64,000 nucleotides of DNA from Pseudoips prasinana (Eukaryota > Arthropoda > Insecta > Lepidoptera > Nolidae). Positions within the stretch are counted from its first letter, which is position 1. Each line of letters opens with the position of its first letter. The notes beneath the pieces were generated by a model, which worked only from the letters and a program-made list of their open reading frames with translations, made no database searches and had not been told where the DNA came from. Location of the stretch: NCBI GenBank assembly GCA_951640165.1, contig OX621246.1, positions 645,001 to 709,000 of the forward strand, given 5' to 3'. Position numbers and translations under genes: made by a program. Shown one piece after another: positions 13,702-33,335 of the stretch.

Positions 13702-13945
13702 AGATAACTAGCTGTGCCCCGCGGTGTGCCCAACGAATGCAAAACCGTGGAAATCGGTTCGTGCGTTATGGAGTTATAGCGTCAGGAAGGAAAACTCGAC
13801 TTATTTTTATATAGTAGATTAAATCTAGACTCAGGACATACAAACATGTTCATGCACACAAATATCTGTCCTGTCCTGGTGAGAACTTAATCCACGGCCT
13901 CCGCCGGCAGCGGCGTATAAAGCTAGCATTTGCCAACCACGCCAA
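13702..13945 (+). repeat. Repeat relics (GCTGTGCCCCGCGG type and SINE-like)
   Basis: CTAGCTGTGCCCCGCGGTGT followed by CGTGCGTTATGGAGTTATAG is a common lepidopteran repeat end. From about 13827 a second relic resembling tRNA-derived SINE flanks follows (ACATACAAACATGTTCATGC). No gene. Confidence 0.45.
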
Positions 13946-14281
13946 CAAGCCTTCAAAAAATAGTAACATTATTTTTGATACATTCATTAGATCAGATACA
14001 TCAGATATATTCACACAACTGCCTCTAATAGTGGTTTAAAGACTGCAATGTAGCATGAAAACGCATCAATGAGCTAAGCTCGCGTTTTGAAACATTATTG
14101 GATTGAACTGTATATTTCCTGTGTGTAAAAAATTAAGAATAAGATTATAGCATTTGTAGCAAACATCATAGTTAAAATATTATTAAAATAATAAGCATAT
14201 ACCTCGGAGGAATAACAAGGCTTATACAATTAAGATATAATCTATGATAAGTGGTAACATTACATTACTATTTAAAAAATG

Positions 14282-14425
14282 GAGTTTTGGCGCCAAGGCG
14301 GAAAAAGACCCATCGAGGCTATGTTTTATTTTCAAAAACTGGTGTAAATTCGAGTTTTTATGTGTAAATATGGTGGATTTTTAGACATAACATCTTCGAC
14401 AACGTACACAATGAGCCTGGCCAAT
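14282..14425 (+). repeat. GTTTTGGCGCCAA dispersed repeat, 5' part
   Basis: It matches the first 140 bases of the full copy at 40044, including AATATGGTGGATTTTTAGAC. Confidence 0.7.
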
Positions 14426-14931
14426 GTTTTATTCTAGATATGCCAAAGTAATCTAGAATTAAATTCTGGAAAATCTGCATTTTTACTTTTTTTATATTCC
14501 CAAAGACAGATAATAGCTATCAAAGTACGCATTTTCGAGCGATATTATTTCAAAATACAAGCGGCGTTTGATAGCGTGCGCCGGCCGGGTTGCGGGAACA
14601 AATTTAGATACTATTCATTTAATCACCGCTGCTGGTGGCTCGTACTTGCGATTTTATTACGAGGAAATTATTAGAAAATGCCGTGTAGTGCCCAAGAGTT
14701 TTAATTCCAATGTTAACACACCCAAAAAGTGTTTTTAGTATACCTAAATATCCTATGATAAGGAAGAAATGGATGACCGCAATACGCAGACAGGATTCAA
14801 TAGGACTGAAAATATTGCATTTTGTTATGAATATTATTTTGATGTCAATAACTATTATATTTATACTTTTCTCATGAAACACTACGTTATCTATTGGTGC
14901 ATTTTATAATCAACTTCTGACTGATTAAATG

Positions 14932-15000
14932 GTAAAATCCTTAAATGACAAAGGTAGCTAAACTTAAAAGTTTATCTACCTTGTCATTTAAGGATTTTAC
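14932..15000. repeat. Short foldback element
   Basis: GTAAAATCCTTAAATGACAA pairs with TTGTCATTTAAGGATTTTAC; the pairing extends through AAGGTAG/CTACCTT. About 30 bases per arm. Confidence 0.8.
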
Positions 15001-15106
15001 AATTTAATCTATAAATAAGAGACATTAATATTGGTATTATCTATCAGGAACCTTGATATCAGGATGTTATAATACATAACCAACCAACCAACAATATCGT
15101 ATTTTT

Positions 15107-15825
15107 GAAGTTATACTTCTTTTGGCGCGATGGAGAAAAATGATGAGAGTGAATTATAACGATGCGCGCGCACACCGACACCAAAAAATTTAACAGCATG
15201 AAGTTAGTTCTAGGTGGTATGAAAATGTAAATCCCGTGTTCATGCCCGCTTGAGTATGTTTCGCCGGACCGTCTCAACTGGGTCGTGTTGAAACCGGTAG
15301 TAGATGAACCCACTGAGTTTGTTTCGCTGGGTCTTCTCAGTTGGGGCGCATTGGATCCGGTGGTAGCATTAAAGCGCGACCGTCGTTATTAACACAAGGT
15401 CCGTCATAATAATAATACCTTTAATATAGACAGAACCATTGACAATATGTAGTAAAAATATTATACTTAAACTAGATAATTAAACATAATCTCTTGACAA
15501 TAACTTGATACGAGCTAGCTAAATATCATTTCTGTAATAAAATAAATTTTATAAATGTTTTCATACAAGATGTACCTAAATATCTATGTTACTAGAAATA
15601 ATATCTAATGTATACAACTATATTACTACAAACATGTTCTGACTATTTACAAGCGCTTTTTTAAAGTCTACGTGAATAAAAACCTTTTTTATTTATTTTA
15701 TTTTATTTTATGAGAGTGAATTTTTACGATGCGCGCGCATCGTAAAAATAACAGCATGACGTTAGTTCTAGGTGGTATGAAAATTGATAACTATGTTCAA
15801 GTTGTATATTAAGAAGTATAACTTC
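15107..15825. mobile_element. GAAGTTATACTTCTT inverted-repeat element, copy 1, with nested insertion
   Basis: It starts GAAGTTATACTTCTT and ends with AAGAAGTATAACTTC. It has the same long form as 39122-39359, split after GGTATGAAAATGTA by the 480-base retrotransposed repeat. It contains the palindrome formed by CGATGCGCGCGCATCG. Confidence 0.8.
15230..15710 (+). mobile_element. Retrotransposed dispersed repeat, copy 1 (about 480 bp)
   Basis: It begins AATCCCGTGTTCATGCCC and ends GTGAATAAAAACCTTTTTTA plus a TTTA/TTTTA tail. A near-identical copy lies inverted at about 21234-21714, and a 3'-only copy at about 12026-12146. Shared 3' ends, variable 5' ends and a simple tail point to retrotransposition (SINE or LINE 3' end). 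It is inserted in a GAAGTTATACTTCTT inverted-repeat element. Confidence 0.8.
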
Positions 15826-16059
15826 TAACGCGTGTACATAAGTACACACAAGTTTTTTTTTTAATGAGAATAGGTAATGTTACCCCTAATTTACTGACGT
15901 AGATTAAACATGGGATATTTGGAAAAATATATAATAACCACGAAAAATTTTACCTACTTATACAATATTTTGTGATTATTATCTACGTTTGACTTTAACC
16001 ACTAATACTCAATAAGTAAAAATAGGTATGTTGAATATAAGTGAAGTAAAATTGACTGC

Positions 16060-16165
16060 AAGTGAGGCGTACCTAGCGGCTAAGACAGTCGCCGCTGTGT
16101 GTCCGAGGTATTATTCCCGCGCCGGACAACTATTTGTGTAACCCGTAAATAGTCTATTATATGTT
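16060..16165 (+). mobile_element. tRNA-derived SINE, family 2, fragment
   Basis: CCTAGCGGCTAAGACAGTCG and ATTCCCGCGCCGGACAACTA followed by TTTGTGTAACCCGTAAATAG match the family. Confidence 0.6.
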
Positions 16166-17059
16166 TGTCAAGTATTATAGTATTATTATTGTCTTTGAAA
16201 AAAAAAACGTTAAGAATGACAGTGGTATTAATCTACAGCAGTTAGCGGGCCGCTGAGTATAGTACTTACCTGCGTACGTAAGTATACTTGGAGATGGTGT
16301 ACAAAATTTTACAAACATTATGCTAGAAATATAATAGTACCGGCCTTCATTGTATCCTAAATACACATCGTTAACACTTTTGAAGATTCATTCACAGAGT
16401 GAGTTTATCCTCTGCCGTTTGGTCTTATTTTGGTCGTCTATAATAGCATTAAAATTTGGAATTATACATAAATATAAAAAGGTACCTACTTATAATATTT
16501 TTATTTTATATTAGTTTAGTTAGTTCTTTATTAGACTTAATTAAAAAGGTACTGAAAACAAAACAAAATAAGTAAGTAACTAAGTTGAGAGTATTATTGG
16601 TAGATTAAGAAACTTTGGATTCTTGACGCCGCATGCTACTGTCAATCAAAGTTTGTCAGTCGTGTAAGGAAATCTACCTCCCATCAACTCCCATGTAACC
16701 CTCTTCCAGGGTGCAGATACATGTAACTCACAAGGTATTTAACAGGTTGATGTAATACAATAATAACAAATTAATAAATAAAGCTATGATACAAGTACAG
16801 CGCGCGCGCGAGGCATCACTTGAATGAGTTTCATATGGCGCGGAGCGCGAGCGATCGGAGTGAGCTGATAGCTGACGTCACGCGCCAAGCGCGCGCTATC
16901 GTGGAAATTTAAAAAAGTGCTCAAAACTTCTCACAGTCATAACTTTCGTAATACTGCATTGATTTACGTGAAATAAAGACTAATATAATGTACGTAATTT
17001 AATCTTTTATTGTTAAGTAGCTTTTAGTGCAATATTCGCATGTGTTGGTCACCCTCATT
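16166..17059. other. Intergenic, includes a GC-rich repeat with a TGACGTCA palindrome
   Basis: The block at about 16800-16900 (GCGCGCGCGCGAGGCATCAC ... GCTGACGTCACGCGCC) looks like a repeat relic rather than a promoter, since no gene follows within 600 bases. The rest is AT-rich. Confidence 0.4.
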
Positions 17060-17280
17060 GCAGGAAAGTGCGAAATTGCCGTGAATTGTGATTTTCCGTA
17101 TTGTAACCAAAACTCCATAAAAGCCTCTAGTAAAGTCTCCACTGCTTTACTGGGGTTGGACAAGGACTATGTATGACTTGACTGTGACGGACTTTACTTG
17201 ACAATGACGGAAATAAATGATATGAAAATATACTTACTGAAGGCTCATAAGGCCAAAGAAGCCAGAGCCGTAAAAAGGAA
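17060..17280 (+). repeat. GTTTTGGCGCCAA dispersed repeat, 3' part, upstream of PSMA6
   Basis: It matches the last 220 bases of the copy at 40044 (AGTCTCCACTGCTTTACTGG; GAAGCCAGAGCCGTAAAA). It ends about 255 bases before the PSMA6 start codon. Confidence 0.75.
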
Positions 17281-17330
17281 TAAAACAAAAATTTCAAAAA
17301 TGACAAGTAGAAAGTTAAGACATTTATGTT

Positions 17331-26447
<9,117 letters not shown>

Positions 26448-26484
26448 ATATTTTTAACAGCTCTAATGTCTATATTAATTTTTA

Positions 26485-26490
26485 AATAAA
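26485..26490 (+). terminator. PSMA6 polyadenylation signal
   Basis: An AATAAA lies 38 bases after the PSMA6 stop codon, in AT-rich sequence, at the expected place for 3'-end formation. Confidence 0.6.
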
Positions 26491-26714
26491 ATCTTCATCA
26501 TATAAAACATTTTGTATATTTTATTTATATAATTTTTTAAGGGTATCCTAATTAATCTACACATTCTACACTAATATTATAAAGAGGAAAGATTTGATTG
26601 ATTTTCTGTTTGTTTGTTTTGAATAGGCTCCTAAACTACTTGACCGATTCGAAACCTTCTTTCACTGTTGGGAAGTTACACTATCTCCGGTGAACATAGG
26701 CTATATTAAATTTT

Positions 26715-26776
26715 AAAAAGTTATGGTTCCGTCCAAAACCCAATTATTGGAGTTGTGGACGGAACCATAACTTTTT
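26715..26776. repeat. 21-bp-arm hairpin
   Basis: Arms at 26715-26735 and 26756-26776 (AAAAAGTTATGGTTCCGTCC and complement) flank a 20-base loop. It lies at the end of a dispersed repeat. Confidence 0.75.
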
Positions 26777-27368
26777 ACGGACTGTGACGGAACCACAACG
26801 TAACCAAAGGTGCGAAAAAAATACCAAATAAGTAAGTTTCTTACATTGCGTGCGCGGCGAAAACTATTGACTATAGAACAAGATAAGTAAGGTACTATGT
26901 CTTTGCAGAACATATAATCTGCTCAAAATATCGCTACAGCATGTGTCTAACTCTTATAGTTATGGCACATTAAGTGTTTTTTTTTTATATAATTGCCACC
27001 GATATAAAAGCTCAGTTTCAAAATAAATGACTTCATATTAAGTCTGCTTCGATACCATTATATAAACATTTCAAAAAGTAACTTTATGAAATGGTTAATT
27101 TGGACATTCCATTCGAAAGATATCACAAGTTTAAAAATGTAAGTTATTTGAAAACTGCCGCATGGTCGCCGCTCGGTTAGACGAGGAATAATAAGATTAT
27201 GTCAATGAAAATCTGCCAAAATTTATCCCAGATCAAAGATATGCTTTTGAAATTATAGTCAATAGCGTGAATAACAAACAAAATAATTTCTAGACAACAC
27301 GTTTCTTGCAAGTAATACTTGCTAATAAGACAATCAGGGATAGCAGTTGCTTCGTCAGGAATTACTGC

Positions 27369-27453
27369 AACTCTTCTAAAGGATGGAAAGTTTTCCATCC
27401 TTTAGAAGAGTTTAAAAGTTGAATAAGCAGTTGCTTATTCAACTTTTAAACTC
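27369..27453. repeat. Two overlapping near-perfect palindromes
   Basis: Arms 27369-27389 and 27392-27412 pair exactly (21 bases). Arms 27408-27429 and 27432-27453 pair exactly (22 bases). Each centre is GT, and the two palindromes share GAGTT. Confidence 0.9.
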
Positions 27454-28376
27454 CCGCTATCCGTAATTTTTGAGCAATAATCAATATATTCTATCCGCAA
27501 AAATGGGCCTCTCGGTAAACTATCGCCACATATAAAGGCCGTGGGCAGAACCTTACAAGATCTTAGAAACTCCTCTGTTCTCATGGCGGGATTACTTTTG
27601 TATTTGCTAGTGATTTTCGTCAGACTCTTCCTGTTATAAACAAAGGTACGCAAGCAGATATCATCAAAGCATGCTTAAAATCGTCGCCATTATGATGGAC
27701 TTCCATTGAAAATATAAAATTACGGACGAATATGAGAGCTCATCTTCATGGTATCATCGATGGTGATTTTCCACAGCAAATGCTTCAACTTGGGAAGAAA
27801 TTGTAACATCCTTCTGGATGAGTCTCTTCTCTAGGCCAATTAGTCCATAGTTTAGAAATTTTAATAGATGCAGTAGGTATATCAACCCTGACATCGAGAA
27901 TTTGCACGAAAGACTTTCATTCGTTGTGTTCTAGGGCATGTCACCCAGGAATGATAGTGCCACGAAATAACAATCTAAATATTCAAAAAGTTCCCGGACA
28001 AATAAAAAAATACTAATCGATAGACACGGTGACTTATATCAAATACGCAGTCCATTATCCCCACAGGAGTTTTTCATTCATTTTATTTCTATCAATTGTT
28101 TTTAACAGAAATTGCCTTTTCTTGGGTTGTTATAATAACTGTTGGATTCTTGCTACTATAACTTATTTGTTGCAACTTAACCGTTACTTTGAAGTTCTTA
28201 CTGTTTTATTACTTGGTATATTCAGCGAGCGCCATACTGTCATCCTAAGTTTTAATATAGTTTGTCACCGTTTACGCTGCCTGCCGCTATGTAGTATTCC
28301 ATCTGCAGTTTGCTATTATTCTAAACATTGTTTACCGATTACGCTAATTATTATGTTATTTATTCTTATTTTTAAC

Positions 28377-29057
28377 AATGCCACTTAATATATATTGTCA
28401 GAACGTGCGTGGCTTACGCACAAAATTCTTCACATTTCCTTAGGAATATTTCCCTTAATAACTATGACGTGGTATGCTTGACAGAGACATGGCTAAATCA
28501 CGATTTTAATAGTGAAGAATTGTTTGATGAACGCTATTTAGTTTGGAGGCGTGACCGGGACTACGTGGGAACTAATCAGACATTAGGGAGTGGCGTCCTT
28601 ATTGCCGTTCGGAGGGAACTTGTGGCAGCCGAGTGCACCGAATGCCGCTCCTCAGCTGAAGATATCTGGGTCACTGTAACTCTTAAGCGTTCTAGATCAA
28701 TTCCATCATACAAATTACATATTTGTACAATTTATGTATGCAATAAAAATCAGGGGCACTCATTAATACTAACGCAATTAAATAACTTCAATAATAAACC
28801 AAACGACATTGTATTAATTAATATTTCCGATTCTTTTTTAATCTAAGTAAGGGGACTGCAATCTACCTAACTTTCACATGGCATCCAGCTAACGATGGAC
28901 AATCCTTCTATCCAAGTAATATCCTAGGTTCTGTTCAATCAGAGTTCCTCGACATACTCAACGCATGTAACGTACTGCAATATAACTATGTTTTAAACCA
29001 AAACAATAGAGTGTTAGACTTAGTATTTTGTAATAATCATATTAGCATTGCCAAGTG
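28377..29057 (+). pseudogene. Jockey-like LINE, endonuclease half (left part of interrupted copy)
   Basis: The start MPLNIYCQNVRGLRTKFFTF at 28377 is the typical opening of an apurinic-like endonuclease domain of ORF2. A frameshift just after it moves the reading to the next frame, giving ISLNNYDVVCLTETWLNHDF and then GSGVLIAVRRELVAAE. Further frameshifts occur near 28790-28850, after which WHPANDGQSFYPSN and QNNRVLDLVFCNNHISIAKC follow. The frame stops dead at the TA at 29058 where the pogo-like element is inserted, and resumes at 33336. The copy is decayed and not functional. Confidence 0.82.
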
Positions 29058-29059
29058 TA

Positions 29060-32000
29060 ACGTAGTGGCACCAAAGATCGACACTTTAAGGAGATAGTGG
29101 GCTTTTTCATAAGATTAAAGGTCATTTAGTCATCTTTAAACCAAGAGTAACAATTGAGTATGGTAAAGTATATTCTTGAGATAAGAATAGAATGTATTAA
29201 ATTTATTGACTATACACGGACTAAAAAAAAATCCCAAAAAAGGAAAAGTATATAAATCTCCAATCATCGACACCGAATCTCCAGTAGTCAACACCCAGTC
29301 ATCGACAGTTGCCACTTACCGACACCCAGTTATCGACTGTTGACTAAGTGTAATGCGTATCTGCCAAATCACCACACCACCCGCTTAGTGAGTCATAAAA
29401 TAAAATTAACTGTTTAAGAAGTACTTATTCATTTATTGTCCACAGTACAATATCCATATATTTTTCTCTCTAAAGTGTATTAATCATACAAATACGTAAC
29501 AAATAATTGTCAAAAAGTTTAAATTGCAAAAATCAACAATATTTACTGTAAAGTTATTCTTACTCAACCAATTATTAAATATTTATTATTTATCAAATCA
29601 CTCTTTCGGTTCGTAATTAAATATATATATCTATTTGGAAACAACGTTTCCTAACCATTTTCGTTAAAATTATGAATTATTATAACTATATAACAATCAG
29701 TCATACATAGTAGTAACAAGGTAATAAAGTACCTTGTATTAATATAGTAACAAAAACATAACAGACAACGTAAGTGAAATCTTTTTTAATATATAATTAG
29801 CTTTTGCGCATATACCTACCTACGAGATAGTTTTGTAATAAATATTATTTAGTTACTTTTTTATTAATTATAAGAGATCCTTTTATAAAGATTAACTACC
29901 TAAGCACTTATTATATGAGATCTGTTTCAAAAGGCATATATATTTGGCAAATATTTATCCATTTCAGGAATTCTATAAAACCCTCTCTTGTTTAAACATG
30001 TAGGTTCTTTTATCACTTCTATTATTTCCTTGAACTTACAGAAAATTTTATCGGACGGGTTAGGCCATTTAAAGGAATTTCCAGTAGTCAATGTCATTGT
30101 ATTTATTTCGTACTCGTTCTTTCTCAAGCTTTCTATCTTACCAGGAAAATACTCCCCTTCATACTTAATTATTACGAAATTTCCTATAGAAAACTTCCTG
30201 TTTTTATTTGGTTTAGTTGCTTTTGAAGATGCAAAAATGGGCAAATTCTCTAGATCCGAGTCTATAGAATCACTGTCTATTTGATTCTTTGTTTTTGTTA
30301 CTTTTTCGCGTTCTAGTTCTTTCTCTAGGTCATCTTCTATATTATAGCTAATATCACTTTCAGTATCTGAAATCTCCACATCTGACTCTTCTGAAGTCGA
30401 GTCTTTTTGAACAGTTTTCTTAGTTTTCTTAATCTTGCTTTTATTTTTCTTTTCATTAATTAACTGTTCTTTTAATTTCTTTTTTTCTATTCTCTGTCTA
30501 GTTCTTTCATCTTTTTCTTGCTGGTTTTTATTTTTCTCAATTTCCTTTTTCTCGTGATATTCTTTCCAAGCTTTACTTGTTATTGTTGATGGAATTTTCT
30601 CTCGTTTCATTCTCTTCTTATTACTATCCATGCTATTTTCCGGCCAAAACAAACTCCTTTTAAAAGGAGATGGAACAATCACTCCTAAAACTTTTTCCAA
30701 AGATTTTTGTGGTGTTGTGTACTGTGGTTCCTTAGTACTAATGATAGGTTGTTGGGATAGGTTATTTCCTATTACTTCAGGGAAACTGGATGAAGATGAA
30801 GGATTCGGTGGAGGTTGTTGCCTTTGAAGATCTCCTGTTACTTCAGCTGAACCGGTGGGTGAAGTAAGTTCCGGTATTAAAATAGGTTGGTTAACTGTAT
30901 CAGCCCTGGGGATATCGTCAGGTTGTTGCATTAGAGGATCTTTAGATGAATCGGTTGGTAAAAAACGTTCCGGTCGTGAAAGAGGTTGAGTAACAGCATC
31001 ATGCCTGACGTTACAGTTTAGTGATAAGTGAGGAAGATATTCTACTATTACTTTAGGCAAATTAGTTGTCGATGGCAAACTGGGAGTAATGCCAATGTTA
31101 TCATCTACTGACTTCAGGTCATTGGAATTGGCAATTTTTGGTGGATTTTTCATCTGCATTCTGTATAAGTGCATTTCTTCAGTTTCTTTAGGCACAGCTT
31201 CACGGGAATCTGATGGTATAACCATTGCTTCATCGGTTACAATAACGTCGTTCGTTTGAACAGTGGCTACATCATTTGACGGATACCTGGCTTGTTCCAC
31301 TGTTCCTGATGTTGTCGGAGCATTCGCCGAACTTGAATGACACAACGCGTCTTCGGATTTGTTTTTGGCCCAAATTAAATATAAAGCCTCATCTTCATCA
31401 GTGATTTCTCTTTCCAGTGTGTTTCTATTTTCATAGTATAATTTATTGAATTGTTGTAACTTTTGAGCTGAGAACACGTTCACGATTTCACTTTCTAAAT
31501 ACTTTATAAACTCTTTCTGCATTGGATTAGTTTTAGTTCTCGTTTCTATTTCGGTTTTACATATTTTAGACATATCGATGTAATCAGGTCCAAATGGAAA
31601 AAGGCCCCCCGCTCGGAATCCGTTTTGGATACAATCTTGTGTTACATTTGTCAGCGCTTTTTGCAACACTGGGGCAAAGTTCTCTTTTCGAAGACTTTTT
31701 CCCAAGTTTTCCATTTTCCATTGCGTCACGGCCTTTTTCCAATGGGCTTTGAGAGGTCTGAATACTGACAAATCCATCGGTTGTAGAAGATGCGTAGAAT
31801 TTGGGTACAACGCAACGACTACAATACCATTTTCGGAGCAAAAATTTGATAAATGAAGCGTCAGGTGTGATTTGTGGCCATCCACAAAAAACAAGATCGG
31901 TTTTTCAATATTATTTTGCTCTAACCAAGGATTGAAGACATTAGTCATATATTCATAGAATGTGCTGCTACACATCCACCCACTCTCCGATTTACCTATT

Positions 32001-33333
32001 GCCCATTCATCAGGAACACTGACAGCGATAGTTGAAGGAATTCGTTCATAATTAAATATGATCATTGGAGGGGCTAGGTCTCCAGCTGCATTTCCAGATA
32101 TTAGGACAGTAAGATTCTCCTTTTCATCACCACAGCTGCTATATGGGTGTTTATCTCCTTTTTTTGCGAGTACACGACCAGGTTTAGGTGACAAGAAGAA
32201 CGCGGTCTCGTCTGCATTGAATATTCTGTGTGGGTCGTTTAAAATAGTTTTATAGTTATTTTCATCCAAATAACTTTCGATCTCAGTAAACCAAGTCCTG
32301 ATGTTATTTTCAGACACATTATCTCGAGCTCTTGACAAGTTCTCTGGTACTTTTTGTGTCAAGTTTGGATGTCTTTTCATGAACGACTGAAACCACTTCT
32401 TGCTGGGCCTACTGTTGGTAAAAGGATTTGGTCTGTTTTGATCAATTATTATTTTTTGCACACTATCTAGTAACGAATCTTTTGTCAGTGGAATATGTCT
32501 TTGATATAAAGCTAATATCCACTTTTCCAAAATGTCTTCTTCCCCTTTAGTCAAAACTGTGCTCGGCCCCATAGTGCAACCCATTGTTGTTTTTCCCGAA
32601 ATTTTGTCATGGAGCGTAATCCTAGGTACTCCGAAGCGTTTCGCAGCAACTGCAATCTTTTCGCCATTTTTAACAGCTTCTACGGCTTTTTCTAACTGGT
32701 CGGGTGAATATTTTTTTCTCGGAGCCATCTGTAAGAACCAATCATCGACATATATTATTCCCCAATAATCGACACCTGTCGATTACTGGTAGCTCGACTC
32801 TAATTAGTTTACTTCAAATATCTACTAAATGCGCCAAGTAATAAGAACTATATTCGGTTGTCAAATGAAAAAATATTTAAAAAAATTAGTATCGACAAGT
32901 GTCGATTATTGGAAAAGTCAGTTTTTGAAAACCAGTGATCGACACTAACATTTTACTAATATCAACATAAATTTAAAATTTCGTTTTAACAAAAATCGAT
33001 CCTATAGTTCTTATAGTAACTCGTGAAAAAGATAAAATTCTAATAAGTTACAATACAGTAGAGTAATTAACAAAAAATGTACTCACTTCCTTAAGGATTT
33101 CACTAAGAAATGTTATTATTTTCACCGGTACTTCAGCCGCAATCAGTTGTTATTTCGCCATTTTAAAAACAAAATGGCGGATTTTGCTTAAATGTCAATA
33201 GGAGCCAGTCAAAAGTGTGCTATCTATGGTACAGTGTTGCCATATTAAGAAATTGATTTCTTACTCTTATTTTATGGAATCAAAAAATAAAGTGTCGGTT
33301 ATTGGTTCTTGTCGGTCATTGGTGCCACTACGT
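29060..33333 (-). mobile_element. pogo-like DNA transposon, 4.27 kb, complete
   Basis: The element is bounded by inverted repeats starting ACGTAGTGGCACCAA; 23 bases match with two differences. It is flanked by TA on both sides (29058-29059 and 33334-33335), the expected target duplication of the Tc1/mariner/pogo superfamily. Both ends carry clusters of a CCAATNATCGACA-like motif, in both orientations: left at about 29268-29340, right at about 32735-32790 and 32890-32945, and one next to each terminus. These look like transposase binding sites. The only gene is the intact transposase on the minus strand. It sits inside a jockey-like LINE. Confidence 0.88.
29927..32728 (-). CDS. pogo/Tigger-type DDE transposase, 933 residues, intact
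   Basis: A single uninterrupted frame. Residues 1-46 form a psq-type helix-turn-helix (YSPDQLEKAVEAV, AAKRFGVPRITLHDKI). Residues 60-125 match the CENP-B/Tc5 DNA-binding helix-turn-helix (GEEDILEKWILALYQR; KKWFQSFMKRHP). The DDE_1 catalytic core has Asp173 (IFNADETAFF), Asp283 (FFVDGHKSHLT) and Asp319 (STHLLQPMDLSVF), a DD35D arrangement. After about residue 420 comes a long extension: a low-complexity region with repeated proline/glutamine blocks, a lysine/glutamate-rich coiled segment (about 690-800) and a final compact domain beginning FSIGNFVIIKYEGEYFPGKI that resembles a small SH3/Tudor-like barrel. Most pogo transposases are 450-650 residues, so the C-terminal half is unusual. Start chosen at MAPRKKYS, which directly precedes the HTH. 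The gene looks functional. Confidence 0.9.
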   Translation of the reverse strand: MAPRKKYSPDQLEKAVEAVKNGEKIAVAAKRFGVPRITLHDKISGKTTMGCTMGPSTVLTKGEEDILEKWILALYQRHIPLTKDSLLDSVQKIIIDQNRPNPFTNSRPSKKWFQSFMKRHPNLTQKVPENLSRARDNVSENNIRTWFTEIESYLDENNYKTILNDPHRIFNADETAFFLSPKPGRVLAKKGDKHPYSSCGDEKENLTVLISGNAAGDLAPPMIIFNYERIPSTIAVSVPDEWAIGKSESGWMCSSTFYEYMTNVFNPWLEQNNIEKPILFFVDGHKSHLTLHLSNFCSENGIVVVALYPNSTHLLQPMDLSVFRPLKAHWKKAVTQWKMENLGKSLRKENFAPVLQKALTNVTQDCIQNGFRAGGLFPFGPDYIDMSKICKTEIETRTKTNPMQKEFIKYLESEIVNVFSAQKLQQFNKLYYENRNTLEREITDEDEALYLIWAKNKSEDALCHSSSANAPTTSGTVEQARYPSNDVATVQTNDVIVTDEAMVIPSDSREAVPKETEEMHLYRMQMKNPPKIANSNDLKSVDDNIGITPSLPSTTNLPKVIVEYLPHLSLNCNVRHDAVTQPLSRPERFLPTDSSKDPLMQQPDDIPRADTVNQPILIPELTSPTGSAEVTGDLQRQQPPPNPSSSSSFPEVIGNNLSQQPIISTKEPQYTTPQKSLEKVLGVIVPSPFKRSLFWPENSMDSNKKRMKREKIPSTITSKAWKEYHEKKEIEKNKNQQEKDERTRQRIEKKKLKEQLINEKKNKSKIKKTKKTVQKDSTSEESDVEISDTESDISYNIEDDLEKELEREKVTKTKNQIDSDSIDSDLENLPIFASSKATKPNKNRKFSIGNFVIIKYEGEYFPGKIESLRKNEYEINTMTLTTGNSFKWPNPSDKIFCKFKEIIEVIKEPTCLNKRGFYRIPEMDKYLPNIYAF

Positions 33334-33335
33334 TA

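Larger units (their letters stand above)
26491..28376. other. Intergenic between PSMA6 and the nested LINE/pogo pair
   Basis: Contains the repeats at 26567-26776 and the twin palindromes at 27369-27453. A frame on the minus strand at 27435-27653 has no recognised family. From about 28030 the sequence is probably the 5' leader of the LINE. Confidence 0.4.

Noticed and set aside
27435..27653. 72-codon minus-strand frame with no repeats
   Set aside because: No recognised family and no splice-linked partner; its end overlaps the twin palindromes.
28029..28388. 119-codon hydrophobic frame
   Set aside because: It lies in the presumed 5' leader of the jockey-like LINE and has no family signature; its end overlaps the real ORF2 start.
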